Shown here: positions 12,340-24,100 of the stretch, one piece after another | Layout: every line of letters begins with the position of its first letter | Position numbering within the stretch: the stretch's first letter is position 1 | Assembly: GCA_910589415.1 (NCBI GenBank) | Contig: OU342634.1 | Coordinates: 41,780,723-41,844,722 of the forward strand | DNA from: Malachius bipustulatus | Taxonomy: Eukaryota > Arthropoda > Insecta > Coleoptera > Melyridae | DNA: 64,000 nucleotides | Direction: 5' to 3' | The notes under the pieces: model-generated | Told to the model about the DNA's origin: nothing | Database searches by the model: none | Seen by the model: only the letters and a program-made list of their open reading frames with translations | Made by a program: the position numbers and the translations under genes

Positions 12340-13502
12340 CCGGGTGGGCAACTAAGAATGGACGCCAACCATATCTCAAGAACGGCTCGTCACACAATAG
12401 CTTTTAGGGTAAAATTTTTTGGGAGGAAAGTAGTGACCCCAAAAAATCGCTGGAAAATATTAATGAGCTTCTAAAACTACCGCTACGGGTAAATAGTCAT
12501 GGCAGAATGGAAAATAGGTAGTTTCTCCGTATTTTTTCAATTAAGGGTGTAGTCTCGTTACAAAGCGTTTTCCTTCCTCTGTCGACTACATTTTTCGAAT
12601 TTTTCATTTTTTTTACCACCGCAACCGCTAGAGGGCGTTATTTCACATGTAAGGAACTGCATGTGAACTAACTGCAGATATCTGCCAGCAAAGTTGATTT
12701 GATGAATTTTTAGAGTTTGGCCTCTGCACGGATCAAATAGAAATAGCAAAGAAACATGAAGAATTTTTGTCGCTTATACAGTGGTGAAAACAGAAAAGCA
12801 ATTGAAAGTTTCCATTATGAGATATTCCTATTTTTATATCCAAAAATTGCGTTTTGGGAATATCTCATGACGTGAATTTTCAATAATTGTTCTTCTATTT
12901 TAACCACTGTAATAAAAGACAAAAATTATTTGCTGCAATTTTTATAACATCTTAAGTAATATAATTCCCTTTCCCAATATGTAAAAATAAACATACCATT
13001 CTATTTCATTTTATTAAGAAAAATCGCCATATTTCCTTAAGTACATGTCAAATAACGCCCTCTAGAGGCTGCGGTGGTAAAAAAATGAAAAATTCTAAAA
13101 ATTAAGTCGACAGAGAGAGGAAGGAAAACGCTTTGTAACGAGATCAATCTTGTTAAATTCTGTTGAGGTTAACCGGAATAATCAACCTTTGAATAAACAA
13201 AATTTTTACGTACTCCCACCACTTTATTTTGAGGTTATGACAAAAAGTTTCCAATAAAAAAATCTAAATTATTTAGGGATTAGACTACATATGTGTTTTG
13301 AATATACCCTTAATTGAAAAATACGGAGAAACTACCCATTTTCCATTCTGCCATATGACTATTACGCCCCCTAGCGGTAGTTTTAGAAGCTCAAAAATAT
13401 TTTCCAGCGATTTTTTGTGGTCACTTTCCTCCTAAAAAATTTCACCCTAAAGTTGTGTGACGAGCCGTTCCTGAGCGAGTCCACTTTTAGTTGCCCATCC
13501 GG
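12340..13502. mobile_element. Foldback element with CCGGGTGGGCAACTAA ends
   Basis: Left end CCGGGTGGGCAACTAA, right end TTAGTTGCCCATCCGG, flanked by TA. The arms match inverted over about 200 bp. A second inverted pair sits inside (12545-12660 against 13030-13145, with AACGCCCTCTAGAGG). The right half contains about 170 extra bases (13146-13318) absent from the left. It is probably related to the CAGGGTG family but with a changed terminus. Confidence 0.7.
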
Positions 13503-14254
13503 TACATACAATATAAGGGAAAAAAGTAATACATTTTTTTGCTCGATACACAAATATTTTTTGTTATAAGAAGATGCTAGAAAATCGAAAAATGTATTTA
13601 GATTACTGAAAATAAAGCCGGAACCCGGAACCCGGTTGATGTGGAATTTGAATTTTATACCTTAAGTTAATGTATATTTTTAGACAGTTTGTACGTTCAT
13701 GGAAAATCTTACGTTTTTGAAGTTCAATTTGACATTCCCAACTTTTTTCCCAACTTTTGTGAGAATGAGAATGCGCTACCATAGTAAGCGTCAGTGTCGG
13801 TAGTACAGGTTCCCTATGTCGCACCTTGTCGCAATGTATTAGGTATAGGAGTGTCCGGTATTAAATTTTAGCGTATTTGCTTGTACCGTTCCGTTCGTAC
13901 CCAATTTTATTCCATTTTGAAGAGATCTATATAGAGAAAAAATCACAAAGTCTGAGAGTCAGAGTGATAATTAGAAACTTTTATTCAGTGACAACTGACA
14001 AATGACATTGTAATGAATCAGAGATAAATATTAAAATTTAGCGCGAGCGTTAGATTTGACAGATAAGAATTGGCGGCAAATAAAGTTTTATTTATGAATT
14101 TTATAATTTATTTGTGTGTTGTCAACAACTGTGTGTGTACTTACTGTTTTATGGTATGGTAATCTTGAATAAAGTTTTTCACTGCAGTTCGTTTTTGTGA
14201 AAACTAAATTAAAAGTTGAAAAGAATCTCATAAGTATTTGGATCCATTTCAATA
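13503..14254. promoter_or_regulatory. Upstream region of thymidylate synthase
   Basis: About 750 bp between the end of a foldback element and the start codon of thymidylate synthase. The promoter and 5' untranslated region must lie here or within the upstream element. No TATA box or initiator was identified with confidence. Confidence 0.3.
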
Positions 14255-16349
14255 ATGTCTAAGTAAGTTTCATTAATGTTATTACTCATTTGTTGAGCGT
14301 GCACAATATAGTGTTCCTCACCCATCAAAACCTTTTATAAAATTCAAAGTGTAGCTGTACTAATTTAAAAGTCTAAGCTTTATCCCTTCAGAGTTGGTGG
14401 TACCTTGTCAGCTCCTACCTATAAAGTACCGTGAAGAAATTACATACACTTTGTTTTTCAGCTGACAGTGAACAGCCTTTCATTTCAGGACTTCCAGGTC
14501 GAGGAAAAGACCCCGCAGAATCCTTATGGAGATTGGCTGCCGGTTAAATTTGATGTAATTTGTTTTGGAATCGGTGTAGTAGTACTCGATGATTTCACGA
14601 GTCTCCATCATGGCATGAGCTCAGGAAAACTCGTTAAAAAAAAATCCAAAAATGTTCAATGAACATATACCCGTAATGCCATCCTAACTGAACTAGAAGC
14701 AAACAGGCTCTATGGCAGTCATGACATGTGGCACCCTGTATACATAAAGTCTTGAACATAAAAATCATTTTGTTGGCACCTTCAGCTTTAGTAATGTCAG
14801 GTGGAACCTGTCTTTTAGTGTGTAAAAATAAATGGTTTTTTAAAGGAGAGATACCTAACAATGACCAATCACACCTGACCAGCCTAGTCATTGCTACAGG
14901 TTATATAGGCTTCTCTCCTTTGCAAAAACGATTTAAAAAACATTCCAGCCAACATTACTAAAGTTGGAGCAGGTGACAGCTGTAGTAGGATTCCCAAATT
15001 TTATTATCTTTGTCTGCGAAGCCCTATTTACAGTGATAATCAAAGTTCAAATGAATTTTTTTCCGAAAATGTTTTTTAACCGAGATACAAGTGTTTAGGC
15101 ATAGAAACATTTTCGGAAAAAATTGTTTAAATTTTCTGAATATTTTGGCGTCATCAACACGTCCTCTAACTTATGGTACTTTATTTAAAAACACCTTGTA
15201 TAAAATTAGATTAATAGATAGATGAATCTATTTACTATTTACTATTTCCGACAGGTTACATGCTACTAATTCAAACGGTACCAGAGCCACTGAACTAAAC
15301 GGACACAATGAAGAATCCAAACCACATCACGAAGAAATAGGCGATTCATTAGAAAAACACCACGAAGAATATCAATACTTGAACCACATTAAAAAGATAT
15401 TAGAAAAGGGCGTCAAACGAAGTGATCGAACAGGGGTAGGCACTTACTCAATATTCGGTGCACAAATGCGTTACTCCCTTCGTGATGGAACTTTCCCTTT
15501 GATAACTACCAAACGGGTTTTCTGGCGAGGAGTCGTCGAAGAACTCTTGTGGTTCATAAGAGGAAGCACCAACGCATTCGAACTACGAGATAAAAACATT
15601 CATATCTGGGATGCAAACAGTACACGTGAATTCCTGGATTCTGTTGGGCTAAAAGACAGGGAAGAAGGGGACCTGGGACCCGTTTATGGCTTCCAGTGGA
15701 GGCACTATGGAGCTGAATATAAAGGGATGCATGCTGATTACAAGAACAAAGGGATTGATCAGTTGGCTCATGTTATAAATACGATTAAAAATAAACCGAC
15801 TGATAGACGTATCATTATGTGCGCATGGAACCCTGTAGATATACCAGAGATGGCTCTTCCACCTTGCCATTGTCTTGTACAGTTCTTTGTAGAAGATGAC
15901 GAATTGTCTTGTCTACTGTACCAGAGGTCGGCAGATATGGGATTAGGTGTTCCATTTAATATAGCCAGTTATTCGTTGCTTACATATATGATTGCTCATG
16001 TGACTGGTTTGAAGGTGAGTAAACATTAAGAAGTGTTTATGAATAAAGATCTACTCTATTATGAAAAACACTTGAATTGAAAAGTTAAGAACTATAGAAT
16101 AATGATGAATATCCTTAATTATTATTAATTTATTTTTAGCCTGGAGATTTCATTCACACCCTTGGTGACAGTCATGTTTATTTAAACCACGTAGATGCAC
16201 TACAAGAGCAGTTGAAGAGAACCCCAAGACCGTTTCCGAAGCTAAAAATCGTAAGGCAAGTGGTAAACATCGAAGATTTCACTGCAGACGATTTTGAACT
16301 CGTTGGGTACAAGCCACATCCTAAAATTGAAATGGCAATGGCAGTTTGA
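14255..16349 (+). CDS. TYMS: Thymidylate synthase (3 coding exons)
   Basis: Converts dUMP and methylene-tetrahydrofolate to dTMP and dihydrofolate, the only de novo source of thymidylate. Coding exons: 14255-14262 (ATGTCTAA only), 15255-16014, 16140-16349. The joined frame gives 325 aa, close to animal enzymes. Residues 4-44 form a His/Glu/Asn-rich N-terminal extension with no visible domain; the conserved core starts near 45. Visible motifs: RSDRTGVGT (phosphate-binding Arg61), [11 protein letters not shown] (the two Arg that reach across the dimer, 187-188), LPPCHC with nucleophile Cys207, [18 protein letters not shown], and [12 protein letters not shown] in the last exon. All expected catalytic residues are present and no frame break was seen. 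Intron 1 (992 bp) contains a foldback end near 14733-14740. AATAAA at 16667-16672 is a likely polyadenylation signal. It is the best-supported gene in the window. Confidence 0.96.
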
Positions 16350-17089
16350 GCTGTATCCACATGTTATGATACATTTCTTAATTCTTATTTTGAGTATTAA
16401 CCGAAAGGGCTTAAAATTTTAGTGTCTGTTAATTTGTTTATTTTTACTTAATTCCTAACAAGTTTTTTTAAAGATCTGAAAGAGGCCATAATATACCTCT
16501 AGAGGGCTCTAAAAGTGGTTGACTTTACTATTAAATATTTATGTTCCAATACTACTTAAACCATATTGTTAAATTCTGTTATTTTATTATTATAGGTATC
16601 AATATGATTAAATTCTGTTCCAAACTATTTATGCTTTAAAAAAGTGTGAGTTTATTTTTATATTCAAATAAAATTTGAGTCAACCAAAGTATCTATTTAC
16701 GGTAGTTTGCTGCTTCCTTAACATTATTACCTCTTTTTAATATTGATTTTGATTGACATAATATGCACTGTGTCCAAGATAAGAATGAGCATCATGGGGA
16801 TCTCGGAAACCGTGAGAGATACAGGGCTGGTTTAATAGGGAAAAACTTGAACAACCAGAAGGACAATGCAACAGCAGAGACAGATTTCAAAAATTGTTTT
16901 TGATTTTCAAATTATTTTAAGAGTCCAAAATTTTCAATTTTAATTTTTCTTATTTATTGAAGTTATTATTGAAGATTGGGAAAAACTGAAACCACATTTA
17001 CATTGCAGTTATTGACCAGCTTTATGTTTGCTATGTCAGTTTGACGATTCATATTTGCGGGGTCGGACTGAACTTTAATTATTTTTTTC
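16350..17089. other. 3' untranslated region of thymidylate synthase and intergenic sequence
   Basis: Contains AATAAA at 16667-16672, about 320 bases after the stop. Beyond it no gene or complete repeat is evident. Confidence 0.45.
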
Positions 17090-17520
17090 TGCGACGAGCT
17101 AAAAGTTTGACCTTTTTTCCCCGTTGACAGATAGAAAAATGCCTCATTATATTAGCTGCATCTTGTCGGGGAAAAAAATGAATTAGCAGGGAAATAAATG
17201 AGTACTTATTTCCCCGAAATGGCGGCTTAGGTATAGCTACTATTAACACTCAGATATCATTAAATTTATATCAAATATACGTAAAGGAAAGTTACCTTAT
17301 TATCCAAATGGCAATTATTAAGGGAATTTTCATAACAATCACTATCCATATTAATAAATTCACTCATTGAGACCTTACAAGAATCTTTGCAAAACTGTCT
17401 TCAATTTTAATTACATTAATATGACGTTTACGTAATTAAATCGTTTCGTTACCACGCAACGTCGATTACGATAAAAGACAGTTTAAAAATCCAAGTTTAA
17501 CATAAATCATTTTTCCGACA
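17090..17520. repeat. Dispersed repeat, copy 1 (uninterrupted)
   Basis: Matches 34945-35229 plus 36909-37085 along its length. Shared blocks include CATAACAATCACTATC, GAATCTTTGCAAAACT and AATTAAATCGTTTCGTTACCA. The second copy is split by a 1.68 kb palindrome, so this copy preserves the empty site near 17338-17347. Its family is not recognised. Confidence 0.7.
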
Positions 17521-17596
17521 ATATTTTCAGTTATCTAACTACGTTTTTCGACATTCTAACACTGATATTTCTTCTCGCAGAAAAAAATTGTATATT

Positions 17597-17710
17597 ACAC
17601 ACAAGAAAAAAGTGCGATGTTAGCTCTCGATGTGTTTGTCCCCTCCGCTAAACGCGTCGGGGACGAAATCACATCTCGAGCTAAAATCTATCACTTTTTT
17701 CTCTTGTATA
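17597..17710. repeat. 114-bp imperfect hairpin
   Basis: Left stem ACAAGAAAAAAGTGCGATG... pairs with right stem ...TCACTTTTTTCTCTTGT, and TTTGTCCCC pairs with GGGGACGAAA around a loop of about 14 bases. It could be a tiny foldback transposon or a structured RNA. No flanking duplication was identified. Confidence 0.5.
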
Positions 17711-18714
17711 ATAAATAACTATAAATACGGCCCTGGATTTTTTATTGCAAACATTGAAAGATAGTTTAATTTTGAATTTAATGATTTGCACACATTGGCC
17801 CGTATTCATCAATAAATATAACCCTTGGTGTTATATTTTGTGGTTTAAAATTCGTAGTTTATTTCTACACTAATAAATTGTAAATAAATACATAAATGAA
17901 AATTTACTAATAATTTTTTTTTTTATTTATATAATATTGAACAACATAAATGTCAGATTTTTTATCACAGAGTAATGTTTAAAATATACATACATACAAA
18001 TATTATTCTATCCATTCTTATTAATATTCTTATATTTTACAATCAATAATTAAATTAGTTAATTATACATTTTCTTAGATACTATCTATCTACTAATGAA
18101 AGAGGCTTACCATAAATTCAAATTGCGATGTAAAGATTTTATTTTAGTTAGGAATAAGACTTCAAATTCAAAGATTATAATAAAAAAATATATACATACA
18201 CTGCTGTGTTACATAGGAAAGTGCTAACATAGGGAAAACACTATACAGTGAATATTAATAATATTAAGAATCAGAGCCACTCTGGTTTAAGAACTGTATA
18301 GTTTCCAATAAGGAAACTTTATTGTAACGTCCATGTCACGCAGTACTGTAATTAACCGCCCCATCACCACAGCTGCCAGGAATGAAAACTTACTAAAAAG
18401 TCATTGAATAGAAATAGAGAGAAATAGAATTATTAGAGAATAGTAATATTCTCTCTCAGATCGCAACTGATCAGAAAGAGAGGAAAGATTAGCTTCCGTA
18501 CTCCTTATCATAATAATTTTATATCAAGGTACCTACCTACTCTAATTTCGCCTGGTTAATCTTGAAATTTTTGTCAGAAAACTGTCAATGAATATTCTCA
18601 GTGAATGTCTAATTTGTCACCTTTAAATTACTTTTGATCAAATTGATCTTTGGAAGTTTCATAAACGTTTTATGATTAGTTGCGTAATCTGAAAAAAAAT
18701 CAAAATTTAAAAAA
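17711..18714. other. AT-rich intergenic sequence, nothing recognised
   Basis: No supported coding region. Short AT-rich runs only. Confidence 0.35.
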
Positions 18715-18779
18715 AGACAGTGGCGTACATTTTTCTTTGCAATAATATTGGTGAGGGTGTCCCCCTGGACGCCACTGGA
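18715..18779. repeat. Small element with CAGTGGCGT/ACGCCACTG ends
   Basis: CAGTGGCGT near 18719 and ACGCCACTGG near 18770 form short terminal inverted repeats. The same terminal pair delimits the cores at 29763-30322 and 38591-38856, so this is an internally deleted member of that group. hAT elements of insects often have such ends, but no 8-bp target duplication was verified. Confidence 0.4.
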
Positions 18780-19024
18780 CTTAATAATTTTAATCTAAAT
18801 GGGGTTACAGGGACTCCTTACTATCACAAATAACATTGCCAAATTTCAAAAATATCGGCCAACTAATGAAAAAGTTATTGCAAAAAATACATTTTCAACC
18901 CTAAACTTTAAGGGGTAATATCTTTCCAGGGGTATCTCGTAGGAATAAACGTTATAGCTATCTTTTTATTTATTTTTCCTACATTTACCCATATCCGGGA
19001 GATTGCCCACATATTATGGGACAT

Positions 19025-19510
19025 CTGTATAGGTTTACATAAGATGTCAAAAGCTATCTATTCGACGTTTCAAAAATTCTCAGAGTGTTTAAAGCTAACT
19101 TTTACTTTTCTTGTGGCCGCCATTGTTTTTTATGTCGTTCCGGTATAAAAAAATCATGGACACTCAAAATTAATAATATTAAAAAAAAATTATCTTTAAT
19201 TGTTTTTTCGAAAAAAAAGACAACATTTTATGCCGAATAGATCATATAAAAATTAGGAAACCATAATCCAAATAATACGACTTCAAATTGACGTAATTTG
19301 ATAAAAAAATTTTGTTTTTAAGAAAGAATCAAATTTTTAATTTTTTTTAATGTTATTAATTTTTGGTTTCCTACCGAACGACATAAACAATGTGGCGGCC
19401 GTAAGGAAAACAGAAGTTGACTATGAATACTCTGAGATCTATAGTTGGCTTTGAAAATTTTTGTAATATCGAATGGATAGCTTTTGATATGACTTAATAA
19501 ACCTACAAAA
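19025..19510. repeat. Inverted repeat with about 115-145 bp arms
   Basis: The left arm (19030-19145, including GTGGCCGCCATTGTTT) recurs inverted at 19365-19510 (AACAATGTGGCGGCCG). The outer limits are unclear. A possible right end CATCCTG-TA lies at 19681-19689. Part of the right flank resembles 29390-29540. Confidence 0.5.
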
Positions 19511-19737
19511 AATAATTTATTAATTTCCAATAATAAAAAAGACATGGCTAAGATAAGAAATTTTTATTTTTCAGTTTTGTTCAGGATATTTCGCCAGGGA
19601 ACGACTGAAAATATCCTGATATTTTTCAGATTCTTATTAAGCATAAAATACCGTGCAACCTTGCCCCACTTTAACTGACCCATCCTGTATAATGACCCCT
19701 TTTTTCACACAAATCAAGATTTAGGTAGGTACCTATA

Positions 19738-20452
19738 CAGGGTGTTGATTTTCAAAGCGGGCCATAGGGGATTAGCATTGCGAAAGTGGTTTTTGAGGAT
19801 TCCTGCTCGCCGTTTAAACTGACAGAAATGGTTTTGGTATCAAAATGAAGCTAAAATTATTGCGCATAACGCTTGACATCAGAAATTGATTTAATTTCAC
19901 GTTGTTCTCTAAAATTCTGCAGTAAAAATTCAAGAAATTGTTACTGTTTAATCACAAAATAGCATGCCTTGCCTAAACAATAATGACGTTTCTACGTTTT
20001 GACAATCCAATAATAAAACTTTATAAGTCAGTAGGTAATAATTTTTTTCTATTTAACCCTCCTGTAACTGGCTACACTGTAGTAGGTTTTCACCATAAAG
20101 ACTCTTTCTTGGTTTGTATAACCCATTTTTAAATAGAACCAGACATTATTATTACCTACTGACTTATAAAGTTTTATTATTGGCTTGTCGAAACGTAGAA
20201 ACGTCATTATTGTTTAGGCAAGGCATGCCATTTTGTGATTAAACATTAACAATTACTTGAATTTTTACCGAAGAATTTTAGAAAACAACGTGAAATTAAA
20301 TTAATTTCGGATGTCAAGCGTTATGCGCAATAATTTTAGCTTCATTTTGATACCAAAACCATTTCTGTCAGTTTAAACGGCGAGCAGGAATCCTCAAAAA
20401 CCACTTTCGCAATGCTAATCCCCTATGGCCCGCTTTGAAAATCAACACCCTG
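19738..20452. mobile_element. CAGGGTG-family foldback element
   Basis: Starts CAGGGTGTTGATTTTC, ends GAAAATCAACACCCTG, on TA. Arms of about 320 bp are nearly perfect inverted copies around a short spacer near 20060-20120. No coding potential. Confidence 0.88.
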
Positions 20453-21027
20453 TATACCTTAGGTACTGAAGTTATTGTTTAATTATTGTTGCGTGAATTA
20501 TGATTGCATTCACTAACAGAAAAAATATTTATTTACAGTTTTTACTTAAAATGAGCCGGATTTTTACTTCCATTTAATAATTTCAATACTTTTTATATGA
20601 CAAAAAGACTAGAACTTTTTTTAGAGAAAAGTGATTATTACCTAATTATAGACTACTAGAGTAACAAAGAAACATGCTCTAGCCATTCAGTAATAAGGAA
20701 TAATTGTTTTTGTACACCGTTCCATTAATGAAAAAAATTAATTGAGCAAAGCTCAGATGAGCTTTTCATAATAGAGCAGCTAAGTATTGGTTACTAGCCA
20801 GATTATCCTGATCACGATTACGGTCACAATTCTCGGTCTCCCCAATTGCCAAGGCAACCTGTCTGACATTAACATTTAGCTAAATATTTCCATTGTTTTT
20901 CTGGTGTTGATAATATTCTCTTGGTCCCCTTTCTCAGTCAAGGAGCTTATTTAAGGATGAAAGTTAAATCCTATAATTAGTCGAGTTCTATAATAATTCT
21001 ATCAAAAAAATCTATTGGGTATTTTTT

Positions 21028-21033
21028 TTTATT
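21028..21033 (-). terminator. Probable polyadenylation signal of the OST-alpha-like gene
   Basis: AATAAA on the minus strand about 70 bases after the stop codon, followed by an A/T-rich stretch. Confidence 0.5.
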
Positions 21034-21103
21034 TTACTAAATTTTCTTTCAATAAAATTATTACAGAATACGAGTGAGAATCAAAATATTGGTTTAATCT
21101 TGA

Positions 21104-24100
21104 TCATTCAGTTATAGACATTGCTAAATTAACATGACCTATTTCTTCAGTGCTTGTCACTGGTTTTCCTATGTTATTAACACAACATATGTGATTATTA
21201 TTCCCATTGAATAATTCCTTTGTCATTATACTTCCTATTGTACTTATTCCTGTATTGGTTTCCACTTGTGGCAAAATTCTTTTATAGAGTTTCCTTGCTA
21301 TGCTTCCCAAGATTAACATTTCCAGTAACATCAACGTGTTATGAATTACTGCAAAAAAAAAAAAATATACATACATGACGTATTAGAAGACGTTTTAAAT
21401 ATTTTTGCAATAGTAAATACATTAACATTCGACTTTATTATTTAAATTAAAGGTAACCACCGAATAAGGGATGAAATAATGCATCGGTTAACCCTTCATT
21501 ATTTGAATAAATATCGCTGGGAATTTTTTAAATATTATTTTCGTAATTAATGTCCTTAATAATAGTGTCGTAGGTATTAGTGCAACATTCTTCAGCACCC
21601 TTTATATACAGAATGGGGATCTCAGTTATCTTAAGAGATACGAAGTCGGGTAAATTGGGACAAAGTTGCGTATTTTTGTTGCATGGTTAAGTACTTAAGT
21701 AAACTAAGTACCTACTTAGTTGTCAAAATATTAGAAAAAATATGAATTTTGCAATTATTTTTGATTTAATTTTTCACTTAATGACCAATCAAGCTAGCCG
21801 TTTATAATCGAAACACTATTAGGACAATCTTCAACAAGGAATCCAAAAGTAATTTTTAAATCGTTCTAACTCTCCACATGGGGAAGCATCGATAGTCAAC
21901 TTTCGATTTTCTTATGGGCGCCATATTGGATTTTTGCCTTTTTGAACACGCAATTTATTTTTCTGATTACCAAGATGCATAACACTGAGTTATAATATTT
22001 TGAAAAAACGAATGTGACGTCAATAAGAAAAAATATATCGTTGAATTTTTCTCCATCTTAATGAAGTGCTAGAGCGATTTGAAAATTATTTTTGGCTCCT
22101 TATTGAAAAGTGTCCCAATAATGTTTCGGTGAAAAAAGGCTAGCTTGATGGGTTATTAAATAAAAAAATAAAAACAAAATTGCAAATTTCGTATTTTTTT
22201 CAATATTTTGACAACTAGGTAATAGGTAATGACAGCTCAGATTTTTTTCAGATTAGTAATCAGCACAAAAATATGCAACTTTGTTCCAATTCAACCTACT
22301 TTTTACGTATCTCTTAAGATAACTGAGATCCCCATGCATTTTCTCTAAAAACGGGCACCTGTATATGGTATATAAATAATGACAATCTATAGATAATGCG
22401 GATATAACTTACAGTTTGCATAAACGGCGGGAGTGATGGGTGGTTTACACGGCAGCCAGCCTAACCATACCAAAGATCTGGCACCAGCTCCTTGCATTTT
22501 ACCAAAAATCAAAACCATCTGTAGTACAAGAAATTTCGGAATAAGTAAAAATTCATCTCCTAAGAATCCTCCCAGTAAACGAATAGTCATTGCCATTCCC
22601 CAAACTCCAAATAAGATGGAAATTATAATCACTGGTTGGAGGTACATATAATTCACTTGGTATAAACTCTGAAAAAAATTGATTGATGACGTAGGTAGGT
22701 ATATAAAATAAGTGTAGCGCACTTACTTCTCTTTCAGCCCACATAACAAGTAACACTAAATAGACAAATCCTTGAACAATGGGTAGTTGTATTATTAAAG
22801 CTCGCAATCTTCGGACAGCTTTTCTAGAAAAAAGAACGAAGTAGAATTTTGCACCTAAAGATTATATAACCTACTTTGACACATCTATGGATGGTAAGAA
22901 GAAACAACAAGGCCAGCAACAGCAAGGTCCTACTTTGAGATTTAAAGTTCCTGGGTTGGCTTTCCTTATTACTTCAGCTTCGCCTCCACAGTAGGCAACG
23001 AAGAGGCAAAATAACTGGTACATTCCTACCATGAACATTCCCTGAGTTATGGCTTCGGCTAATAAGTGAGCTCTTGGAACCAGTATAGCAAAATATGTTG
23101 CTATTGCTACAACCTAGAACAATATAATAAAAGTTGGTATAGGTCATAGGTTTAATAATTATTCTAATTTTAAAACTATCAGATATTCAGGCCTTTTTGC
23201 TTTTTGTCAGGTGTGTACCTATGAGTGACGACGTGTGCTTTGACGAGAAATTGATTTGGGCATGGGTAAATTGATTATTTGATTACTTGAGAATTTCCAG
23301 CACAATTTTTTGTGTTGATTGGAAAAAATCTAAAGCGTTTGCTTTGTGCAAAATATTATGCAGTCTCTTGACGTGTGCTGAATTTAGAAAACCACCTTTT
23401 AATCTGGATTTTGTCAGTACCACGTACGGCTGCAAATATTTGAGTTCAACTCTAATAACATCTCACAGAGCTTTTTTAGCTAAGGTCATACAGTCGAGGA
23501 CGATTCTTCTAAAACTGAGTAAGTTCTGAATTTTCTCTTTAAATAGAGATACTTATCACAACTCTACCATTTGCAGATCCAAAGATGTTCGTTCCCTAAA
23601 CCGCTAATAGACTGATTTCGGGGGGAAAAAAACGGATTTTATTTTTCAGCAAATTTTTCCGGTCTGTCTCCATGTAAATTTAACAATCTTTAAAGTAGCT
23701 ACATAATAAAATTATACATTGGGGTTGAATCAAAAGCGAATATGCAGTGATCTGCTGCAACTAGTGAAAAGTTATCAAGTTACTATAACATTCAACTCAA
23801 CTGTGGATGAAATTAATGTTTAATGCAAGCAAATGCTTCAGTAGTGTGAGGACTGAATATCTAATTGACAAGACAAACATCGGCAAGAAAGGTCAATGTT
23901 AGGTGTGCATTGTTTAAGCAAATAGGTCTCCCAACATCGCACGATAAATAAAAAATGTAGACATGCAGCTTTAATTGAAACAGTAATCGTGTTGAAATCC
24001 GTGGTTGAAATATAACAATCAACTCGTCACTTCGGTTGAACCTTGTTCTTAATAAGCGAACAGATTTCTTATTTCTTAAGTTTTCTTTTTTAGTTTTTAT

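Noticed and set aside
15379..15870. Separate short thymidylate synthase start at 15379 and an antisense frame
   Set aside because: The codon at 15379 is TTG and the conserved frame continues upstream to a good splice acceptor; the antisense frame is a shadow.
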